NCBI GenBank assembly: GCA_025360665.1
Contig: JANYBU010000067.1
Coordinates: 1-6,612 of the forward strand
Length of the DNA: 6,612 bases
Origin: Nitrospira sp.
GTDB taxonomy: Bacteria > Nitrospirota > Nitrospiria > Nitrospirales > Nitrospiraceae
Direction: 5' to 3'
Positions 1 through 5,139 of this stretch are shown piece after piece. Made by a program: the position numbers and the translations under genes. Under the pieces are notes generated by a model that was not told the DNA's origin, searched no databases, and saw only the letters and a list, made by a program, of their open reading frames with translations. The first letter of the stretch is position 1. Each line of letters opens with the position of its first letter.

Positions 1-1878
1 CGGAATGCGAGGGCCGGCGCCGAGGGCCCGTTGAAAGATATCCTGGTTGTAGAAGTGGTGAGGAGTTTGGACAAAGCCCATTTTGGGGTCTGCAAAAAAT
101 GGGACGGTCTCCGTCAGAAATGTCGTCACCGGAATATGGTCCGTGTCAAACACCACGATCAGCTCGCCATTGGTTTGCGTCAAGGCGTAGTTCAGGTTGC
201 CAGCTTTCGCATGTTGACGAGGGCCCTTGATGTAGGTCGCCCCAAACTGTTCAGCCAGCCGGCAAACCTCTTCTCGATGGCTGTCATCCAACACGAAAAT
301 CCGTTTGTGAGCGTGTTCCATCGCGGAGGCTCCGATCAGGGTCTTTTTCAGAATCTCGCAGGATTCGGAATAGATCGGAATGAAAACGTCGACCGAGGGA
401 GCGAAGCCTTGCTGTGGCTCAGGGGGACGGACAGGATGGCGTCTCCAGCCTACCCCTACTTGGATGAACAGCAGCACGACAGTGGAGAAGGCATAGAGTT
501 CGGCCGCCCACAGGGCCACACTGATAAACAGGCCGCCGGTTTCCAGGAAGTTCAACGTGTGGAAGAGCCGCCAGTGGAGATAGTTGAGACAGAGGCTGAA
601 TCCGCAGAGCAGAAATGCGAATTTCAGAACCGGATGCCACCGGGCGATCAGGTAGAGCATGACGGTGACGGCAAAGAGTTCCCAGGGGAAGTGCGCCGAG
701 AACCCAACCACGTCGAACGGTCGCAAGAATCCCAAGAACTCGTCGTAGTGGCGGGCTTGCGACAGGGTGACGGCCTGTCCGAACCACAGCCAGTTCTGCA
801 AGTAGTAGGGGAGTCGTTTCCCCGCGAGTGCGCCGGCTTCGAGAGGGGCGAGTTTTTTTTCGCTCAGCAGGCGGGCGAGGTCTTGCTGTTCCTGGAAGGC
901 CAGGGCATGAACGGTGGCGTAGAGCGGAAGGCCTTCACTCGACGACAGGGGCAATCCCTTGAGGGAATAGCGATCGACAAATTTGCCCTGGGCCTTCCAT
1001 TCGTGCTGGAAGAATCCCAGCATCTTTTGCCGCAAGGGACCCTCAGATCGTCCGAACCATGCGGCATCGAGCGCCACTCGCCAAAAGATCGGGAAGGCAT
1101 CATAGCTGAACGAGGACGAGGCCCCGGTAACGGGATGCTGAAGGATCAATCGGTCTCTGTGTCTGTCCAGATAGATGAGTTCCGGAGGGATGGGCAGGGC
1201 TTCTTCATCATAGAGCCAGTGTAAAATGGCATAGCTGGATGCGATCGCATGGGCCCATGGATGGTCAGTATCAACAGAGGCGAAGATCTCGTAGGCATAG
1301 GGGGCCAGGTAAGCGACGTGGATCGTCGGATAGTCTTCGTCGCGCGCCCAATTGCCGGCGGTCACATAGGCATGGGAGCCGATGTGGACCATTTCCTGGT
1401 TCCAGATTGAATTGATGATGGCCAGCGATTCCTGTTCGAACGCCGGGTGGTCGAATCGTCGAGCGGCCAGGATGAGGGCGAGCGCAATGTCGGTATCGGC
1501 GTCCGTCGCCGAGTTCCTATCGAGCACGGCCCCTTTCCACTTCCAGGCGAACAGCTTGTCGTCGCGGACTTGGAGGTGTTGCTTGGTCCAAGCCCAGATG
1601 GTGTTGAACGTCGCACGATCGTTCGACCATACGGCGCGGAGCATGGCGTAGCCTTGCCCCTCCGACGTCGTGATGCCGTTTTCGTCCAGGCTGACGACCC
1701 GACCATTCTGGATGTAGGTCTGCTTGTAGAAACTCCAGAGCGCGGAGAGATCGTCAATTTGCCGGATGTTGGTGTCGCTTGAACGTGATGAAGGCGTGGC
1801 TGCGGCACTGCCGGATACCCCGACGCACAATGCGACACAGAGTAATATGATTGATACACGTTGGCCGAACGAGTGCAT
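1..1878 (-). CDS. GH8 glucanase fused to BcsA-like cellulose synthase (GT2), 3' end outside window
   Basis: One uninterrupted frame gives 626 residues and runs off the left edge. Residues 8-26 form a hydrophobic signal peptide or anchor (ends GVSGSAA). Residues about 33-370 are a family-8 glycoside hydrolase: TTSEGQGYAML carries the expected acid Glu73, LDRNSATDADTDIALA spans 119-134, SYDAF holds Asp260 where BcsZ has its base, and YYLQNWLWFG (358-367) closes the fold. Membrane segments follow near 399-414, 417-436 and 448-476. Residues from about 495 are a GT2 cellulose synthase domain: VLDDS (529-533), HAKAGNLN (556-563), FDTDHIP with the DxD pair Asp578/Asp580, and TPHHFYNQD (605-613). The QxxRW motif and any PilZ domain would lie outside the window. 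By family knowledge the GT polymerises UDP-glucose at the inner membrane and GH8 cuts beta-1,4-glucan in the periplasm; three membrane spans would put the domains on those sides. ATG 1878 precedes the signal peptide but has only a weak ribosome site. Exact substrate is inferred. Confidence 0.93.
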   Translation of the reverse strand, partial: MHSFGQRVSIILLCVALCVGVSGSAAATPSSRSSDTNIRQIDDLSALWSFYKQTYIQNGRVVSLDENGITTSEGQGYAMLRAVWSNDRATFNTIWAWTKQHLQVRDDKLFAWKWKGAVLDRNSATDADTDIALALILAARRFDHPAFEQESLAIINSIWNQEMVHIGSHAYVTAGNWARDEDYPTIHVAYLAPYAYEIFASVDTDHPWAHAIASSYAILHWLYDEEALPIPPELIYLDRHRDRLILQHPVTGASSSFSYDAFPIFWRVALDAAWFGRSEGPLRQKMLGFFQHEWKAQGKFVDRYSLKGLPLSSSEGLPLYATVHALAFQEQQDLARLLSEKKLAPLEAGALAGKRLPYYLQNWLWFGQAVTLSQARHYDEFLGFLRPFDVVGFSAHFPWELFAVTVMLYLIARWHPVLKFAFLLCGFSLCLNYLHWRLFHTLNFLETGGLFISVALWAAELYAFSTVVLLFIQVGVGWRRHPVRPPEPQQGFAPSVDVFIPIYSESCEILKKTLIGASAMEHAHKRIFVLDDSHREEVCRLAEQFGATYIKGPRQHAKAGNLNYALTQTNGELIVVFDTDHIPVTTFLTETVPFFADPKMGFVQTPHHFYNQDIFQRALGAGPRIP

Positions 1879-2104
1879 GAATCTTTGTGTTACGATTCTC
1901 GTTAATGGAAGGGGAATGACAAGCGGTCTGTCTCGTGATGATTCCAGTGGGAGTAGATCAGCCTTGCTGGCGGTTTTGTGGACGATTAGGCAAAGTCGTA
2001 TGGATTAAATCACAGGGAGGCGATGGTGGCAACGGCCTAAAGATGCTGTATCCGGAGGCTGATCGCCGACCACCATGCGAAAGGTGCAGGTCGGTTAGAC
2101 GGTC
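1879..2104. other. Intergenic gap between two minus-strand genes
   Basis: This 226-bp stretch separates the stop of the molybdopterin oxidoreductase gene from the start of the GH8-GT2 gene. The GH8-GT2 frame stays open leftwards from a TAA near position 2006, but no ATG or GTG lies between that stop and ATG 1878. I see no convincing promoter or T-rich terminator. A 6-bp inverted repeat (CCGACC/GGTCGG on the minus strand, around 2070-2097) could form a modest hairpin. The gap is large enough that the two genes may not be co-transcribed. Confidence 0.4.
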
Positions 2105-2749
2105 TCACCCATATCGATCGTTTTCCCAGGGGAACGCGCTGTTCGAGTAGCCCCGCACTTCCCAGAACCCCTTTTCATCCTTATCAAAAAATGTAATTTC
2201 CTTCACCCACTTGGCGCCTTTCCAGGCATAGCGCTTTGGTACGATGACTCGCACCGGCCCCCCGTGTTCTTTCGTGAGGGGTCTGCCATTCCATTTGTAG
2301 GTTAGCAGCACGTCCTGATCGTCGCAGGCATCCAGCGGTAAATTGGTCGTATAGTCGTCGAATGATTTAAAGAGGACGAACTTTGCCGAAGACAGCGGCT
2401 TCACCACGGATAGAATGTGTTTGAAACTGACCCCTTCCCACTCGTTGTCGAACCGGCTCCAGCTCGTCACGCAGTGGAAGTCTGAGACATTCTTGAACTG
2501 GGGCTGGGCGAGAAACTCTTCCCAGGTCCAGGTGATGGGATTAGCCACAAATCCCCCGATGGTGAGTGTCCATTCCGAGAGTGGAATGTCAGGCTTTTGG
2601 CCGAGGTCGAGCACAGGCCAGGTTTCGACGAGATGTTGTCCCGGTGGGAGGCGAGCGTCTCCTTCGTAAAACACTTCCCGTTCTTCACCTCCACGGCGCG
2701 CCTTGGCCCACTGCTCCTTCGTCTTGGTCAGTCGGTTGGGTTCGTCCAT
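2105..2749 (-). CDS. YuiH-type sulfite-oxidase-like molybdopterin oxidoreductase
   Basis: A complete protein of 214 residues covering essentially one oxidoreductase molybdopterin-binding (SUOX-fold) domain. Diagnostic features are LPPGQ at 35-39, the block SDFHCVTSWSRFDNEW (89-104) with Cys93 as likely molybdenum ligand, DDYTTNLPL (131-139), EHGGPVRVIVPKRYAWKGAK (161-180), and the terminal GFWEVRGYSNSAFPWENDRY. This order and length match the short bacterial sulfite-oxidase-like proteins such as Bacillus YuiH. There is no twin-arginine or other signal peptide, so it should be cytoplasmic, unlike exported MsrP/YedY; no haem or dimerisation domain is present. The physiological substrate of this subgroup is not established. 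The frame extends upstream to 3085, but that extension runs through a palindromic repeat. ATG 2749, five bases after AGGAGG, is clearly the start. It lies upstream of the GH8-GT2 gene on the same strand with a 226-bp gap. Confidence 0.93.
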   Translation of the reverse strand: MDEPNRLTKTKEQWAKARRGGEEREVFYEGDARLPPGQHLVETWPVLDLGQKPDIPLSEWTLTIGGFVANPITWTWEEFLAQPQFKNVSDFHCVTSWSRFDNEWEGVSFKHILSVVKPLSSAKFVLFKSFDDYTTNLPLDACDDQDVLLTYKWNGRPLTKEHGGPVRVIVPKRYAWKGAKWVKEITFFDKDEKGFWEVRGYSNSAFPWENDRYG

Positions 2750-2754
2750 CGTGG

Positions 2755-2760
2755 CCTCCT
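2755..2760 (-). promoter_or_regulatory. Strong Shine-Dalgarno that sets the oxidoreductase start
   Basis: On the minus strand AGGAGG is followed by a five-base spacer and ATG at 2749. This is the full consensus and it decides against the longer reading that would start at 3085. Confidence 0.85.
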
Positions 2761-2766
2761 CATCAC

Positions 2767-2796
2767 AGACTACGGTAGCCAGGACCTTCCTGACAA
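2767..2796 (-). promoter_or_regulatory. Possible sigma-70-like promoter for the oxidoreductase gene
   Basis: On the minus strand TTGTCA (5/6 to the -35 consensus) is separated by 18 bases from TAGTCT (4/6 to the -10 consensus). Transcription would begin about 10 bases before the start codon, giving a very short leader with the ribosome site at its 5' end. The match could be chance. Confidence 0.22.
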
Positions 2797-2904
2797 CTAG
2801 ATAGTGGGTCTGCCATGAGGAGGTCGTCTGGCAGGAGTAGGAATTCCCTTCGAGAATCAGAGGTCTATAGGGCATCATAGGGCCTGGTACACTTGAAAGC
2901 TCTA

Positions 2905-3028
2905 GCAGGATGCTGAGAAAATCCGCCAGCGGCGTTCTCGCCACGCTCAGAGGTTCAACGTACCGAAGCGTACGCCTCGCCTCTTCGCTCGCTACGGCCT
3001 TGCTGGACGGCCTTTTTGAGCATCCTGC
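2905..3028. repeat. 124-bp palindromic intergenic element
   Basis: The ends are long imperfect inverted repeats: the left arm 2905-2930 begins GCAGGATGCT, and the right arm 3002-3028 reads, reverse-complemented, GCAGGATGCT followed by a similar A-rich run and CCAGC. Nested inside are AGAGG 2949-2953 with CCTCT 2980-2984, and the tight hairpin CGTAC 2959-2963 with GTACG 2970-2974 around a six-base loop. The single-stranded form could fold into one branched cruciform. It occupies the space between divergent genes (minus-strand oxidoreductase, plus-strand EF-hand protein). It encodes nothing, has no transposase and shows no obvious target duplication, which suits a REP/MITE-like non-autonomous repeat. 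I associate this sequence type with recurrent intergenic repeats in Nitrospira genomes, from memory only; there is one copy in the window. Confidence 0.7.
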
Positions 3029-3128
3029 GGGATATTTATCTGTTGGACATGACCTGTGGGCCATTGGGCTTCCTGTATGCCACAATAGTTTTTTCGCAGC
3101 CCGCTAGACATAGTCAGCCGAGGGAGTG

Positions 3129-3680
3129 ATGGCGTTACGTTCATACATATGCGGGCTTCTCCTGGCAGGTGTCCTCGTGACCCTGGGTAGTTTCGGCGAG
3201 TTGGCTCCACTCGTGCTGGCCGCTCCCGCCAAGTTGAAGAAGGATGCCAAGGCGCCGGTGGTTCAGCCGCTCGCGCCAGATCGGCAGGTTCCTGCCAAGC
3301 TGCCAAAAGGAGGTGCCAAGCAGCCGGCTAGGACTGAATCGAGTAAGACCGTGGCTGCAGCGTCGCAGGGGCAAATACCTTCCGATCGGGCTTCCCGGAA
3401 GATCCGCCGCCATAAGAAGGTGGGGAAGAAATGGCATCCGCCGGCCATCGTCCAGCCGAAGCCGGACCTCTCGTATTATGGAATACTCGAGCAGCCTCAA
3501 CGCTACGACCCCAGCCGGGATCGCCGAGCAGGTCGAGCGCCCAACCCCCAGGCGGGCGAGATCCTGCACGACCACTTTCAAGAACTCGACAAGAACCATG
3601 ACGGAATGATCGATCCGTTCGAGCGTGCTTTCGGCAGACTCGACATGGATCGTGATGTAAGCAACCATCAGTGGGAATGA
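3129..3680 (+). CDS. Exported Lys/Pro-rich EF-hand protein
   Basis: A protein of 183 residues. Residues 1-32 look like a signal peptide: basic MALR start, hydrophobic core LLLAGVLVTLG, and a likely cleavage after VLAA. Residues 33-110 are low-complexity and strongly basic, rich in Lys, Pro, Ala and Gln, with a cluster RKIRRHKKVGKK (90-101); a disordered linker or surface-binding segment is likely. The C-terminus has a canonical EF-hand calcium loop, DKNHDGMIDPFE (154-165), with all acidic ligands and the central Gly. A second loop DMDRDVSNHQWE (172-183) keeps Asp1, Asp3, Asp5 and Glu12 but lacks Gly6 and the hydrophobic residue 8, and the protein stops on that Glu. GAGG at 3120-3123 sits five bases before ATG 3129; an in-frame GTG at 3126 would be too close to it. 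Role is unknown beyond probable periplasmic calcium binding. Confidence 0.75.
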   Translation: MALRSYICGLLLAGVLVTLGSFGELAPLVLAAPAKLKKDAKAPVVQPLAPDRQVPAKLPKGGAKQPARTESSKTVAAASQGQIPSDRASRKIRRHKKVGKKWHPPAIVQPKPDLSYYGILEQPQRYDPSRDRRAGRAPNPQAGEILHDHFQELDKNHDGMIDPFERAFGRLDMDRDVSNHQWE

Positions 3681-3684
3681 AGCT

Positions 3685-3745
3685 CCCTGCAGCAGCCTAC
3701 TCCGCCAAAGTAGCCCTTCGGCTACGAAGGCCGGAAGCTGCGGGG
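3685..3745. repeat. Hairpin-rich intergenic repeat just after the EF-hand stop
   Basis: Outer arms CCCTGCAGC (3685-3693) and GCTGCGGGG (3737-3745) pair at nine positions, one of them G-T. Inside lie two overlapping perfect palindromes, GTAGCC-CTTC-GGCTAC (3710-3725) and CCTTCG-GCTA-CGAAGG (3715-3730), which cannot form together. The element begins five bases after the EF-hand stop codon. There is no T-run, so a standard intrinsic terminator is not supported, although a structured 3' end of the transcript is possible. The sequence resembles dispersed intergenic repeats of GC-rich bacteria; copy number cannot be judged from this window. Confidence 0.55.
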
Positions 3746-3804
3746 TATTCGGCAAAGAAGAATAATCCCTCTCTCAGCGAAATCCCCCTACAGATCCCCC
3801 TGAA

Positions 3805-3834
3805 TCGACCGACAAGAAGGGTAGTCGTTATTAT
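3805..3834 (+). promoter_or_regulatory. Possible promoter ahead of the small lipoprotein ORF
   Basis: TCGACC (4/6 to TTGACA), an 18-base spacer and TATTAT (5/6 to TATAAT) lie just before an AGGA ribosome site (3842-3845) and ATG 3850. The arrangement is plausible, but the leader would be only about nine bases long. Confidence 0.25.
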
Positions 3835-3849
3835 TCTGCACAGGATTCT

Positions 3850-4083
3850 ATGCGCGCTGGTCTACTTATCATGCTCTTGATCGGTTTCGGGTGCGCCGGT
3901 CCGGAAGCCCCCCCAACCCGCGATGTTGCCGAATCCCATCGGGCTACCTGTCCTTCCCGCCGACTGCCTTCTGAAAGGGACCATGCTGTTGAGGGGAGAT
4001 GTCTCTCTCAGTCGGTAGGGTGGGGCCTAGCCGGTGAGGCGTTGAGCGGAGCCGCCACAGTCGTGCGGATGCCCCAGCAATAG
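3850..4083 (+). CDS. Doubtful small lipoprotein-like ORF, possibly frameshifted
   Basis: As read, 77 residues. The first 15 (MRAGLLIMLLIGFGC) resemble a lipoprotein signal ending in Cys15, but GFGC is a poor lipobox because position -3 is Gly and -2 is Phe. AGGA sits four bases before ATG 3850 and a possible promoter lies further upstream. After residue 20 the translation is unconvincing: rich in Arg and Ser, no recognisable domain. A run of seven C at 3908-3914 falls at that change. If one C is dropped, the frame continues as PQPAMLPNPIGLPVLPADC and then about 18 more residues to a TAG at 4017-4019, giving a hydrophobic, more protein-like tail of a roughly 56-residue product. I do not recognise either version. 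It may be a real small lipoprotein, a broken gene, or non-coding DNA. Confidence 0.3.
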   Translation: MRAGLLIMLLIGFGCAGPEAPPTRDVAESHRATCPSRRLPSERDHAVEGRCLSQSVGWGLAGEALSGAATVVRMPQQ

Positions 4084-4319
4084 CGGTCCACGTCCCCTCT
4101 CATTCAGGCTTCATCAGTATCCTTTGCCAGAATGGTCATCAGAGTAACCATTGGCATTTCCGCACATCCATCTCCCCATCATGGCCGTATGTCCTGTGAA
4201 TGCCACTCGCTGTGGTGGATGCCTCGCATTCTTGCTCGGTCGTGGCCTATGTAAGAAAGCGGATGGGTCGGCCACAATACTTGTAGCACCCTGCATTGAC
4301 AGTCAGGAGAGGAGTCCCC
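4084..4319 (+). other. Non-coding leader with inverted repeats before the TVP38 operon
   Basis: No convincing gene lies in this 236-bp stretch. It contains AATGGT/ACCATT (4131-4136 and 4147-4152, ten bases apart), GAATGC/GCATTC (4198-4203 and 4226-4231) and GTGGCC/GGCCAC (4242-4247 and 4270-4275). The first could be a dimeric regulator site and the other two could fold as consecutive hairpins in a 5' leader; none is long enough to be conclusive. I found no clear -35/-10 pair. Confidence 0.3.
4306..4314 (+). promoter_or_regulatory. Shine-Dalgarno that sets the TVP38 start
   Basis: GGAGAGGAG is followed by five bases and ATG 4320. This supports that ATG over the in-frame TTG at 4296, which lies upstream of the ribosome site. 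Confidence 0.75.
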
Positions 4320-5057
4320 ATGATATCCGGACACACAACCATGACGAATCCCATGCCAACTACTATTCCTGCCGGCGGGTCGAGCACCGGCAAGATCATG
4401 ATCGGGGTTGCCATCGCCGTGGCGATCGGCGCGTTTTTCTATTTCGATCTCGGGCGGGTTCTCTCGCTGAATGCCTTGAAAGAGAATCGCGATCACTTGC
4501 TGGCCTTTACGGAGGCGAACTATGCGACTGCGGTCGGATTGTTTATCTTGGCCTATATTGCGGTCACGGGCCTGTCGCTCCCAGGCGCGGTGATCCTGAC
4601 TCTTGCCGGCGGGTTTCTCTTCGGGAGCGTCTTTGGGACCCTCTTCGTCAATATTGGCGCGACGACCGGCGCGACGCTGGCCTTTCTGGCGGCACGGTAT
4701 CTACTCCGTGATTGGGTGGAGCAGAGATTCGGCAGCAGACTCGGATCGATCCAAGCGGGATTCTCGAAGAACGCCTTCAATTACTTGATGACCTTGCGCT
4801 TGATCCCCCTCTTTCCGTTCTTTCTCGTCAACATGGTCTCGGGTCTCACGCGTGTGAGTCTTGGTACCTATGTGACTGCGACCGCCATTGGAATCATTCC
4901 GGGAAGTTTCGTTTTTGCGTATGCCGGACGGCAGCTCGGTTCGATCAATTCGTTGCAAGAGATTGCCTCACCGAATGTGTTGTTGGCCTTCACGTTGCTC
5001 GGCCTGCTGGCGATGGTACCCATCCTCTACAAGAAGTTCGCGAGCGAGCCTGCATGA
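4320..5057 (+). CDS. TVP38/TMEM64 family (VTT domain, DedA-like) inner-membrane protein
   Basis: A complete protein of 245 residues, the usual size of the family. A polar N-terminus of about 24 residues (Thr/Pro/Ser-rich) precedes a membrane helix at 25-43. Further hydrophobic segments lie near 70-88, 90-125 (Gly-rich, interrupted, consistent with the re-entrant loop of the VTT/DedA fold), 161-175, 182-203 and 219-236. Diagnostic stretches are LSLPGAVILTLAGGFLFGS (85-103), the AAR at 124-126, LRLIPLFPFFLVNMVSGLTR (159-178), and GIIPGSFVFAYAGRQLG (191-207). The VTT superfamily is linked to lipid scrambling or membrane transport; the exact cargo here is unknown. The next gene, a MerA-like flavin reductase, follows on the same strand after an 82-bp gap (49 bp if its upstream ATG is used), a pairing recurrent in bacteria that suggests co-transcription. 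The first ATG at 4320 has the best ribosome site; in-frame ATGs at codons 8 and 12 are alternatives. Confidence 0.95.
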   Translation: MISGHTTMTNPMPTTIPAGGSSTGKIMIGVAIAVAIGAFFYFDLGRVLSLNALKENRDHLLAFTEANYATAVGLFILAYIAVTGLSLPGAVILTLAGGFLFGSVFGTLFVNIGATTGATLAFLAARYLLRDWVEQRFGSRLGSIQAGFSKNAFNYLMTLRLIPLFPFFLVNMVSGLTRVSLGTYVTATAIGIIPGSFVFAYAGRQLGSINSLQEIASPNVLLAFTLLGLLAMVPILYKKFASEPA

Positions 5058-5139
5058 CCGCAAACCCCGTGAAACTGAGGCGTAGAAGAAAAGTGAGAGT
5101 GACGCGATGGTTACACAGCCGTCAGAGAGGATCGTTGTG

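Noticed and set aside
31..1224. A 397-codon open frame on the plus strand
   Set aside because: It is antisense to the GH8-GT2 gene, whose minus-strand translation carries every expected catalytic motif; the plus-strand product is Gln/Glu/Arg-rich with no recognisable domain.
2750..3085. N-terminal extension of the oxidoreductase to an ATG at 3085
   Set aside because: The added residues cross the palindromic repeat and lack domain similarity, whereas ATG 2749 has a consensus AGGAGG five bases upstream.
3685..3745. Intrinsic terminator for the EF-hand gene
   Set aside because: The stems are good but no T-run follows, so I annotate the region as a repeat rather than a terminator.
3141..3755. 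A 204-codon minus-strand frame opposite the EF-hand gene
   Set aside because: It reads through the downstream hairpin repeat and has no recognisable features; the plus strand has a signal peptide and a canonical EF-hand.
4296..4301. TTGACA resembling a -35 box before the TVP38 gene
   Set aside because: It lies only 18 bases before the start codon and overlaps the approach to the ribosome site, leaving no room for a -10 box and leader.
4151..4711. A plus-strand frame with an early CxxxxxxCxxC cluster (Cys-rich start)
   Set aside because: Most of it is an out-of-frame shadow of the TVP38 gene with many Arg and His residues, it starts at TTG without a ribosome site, and the Cys cluster alone does not define a family.
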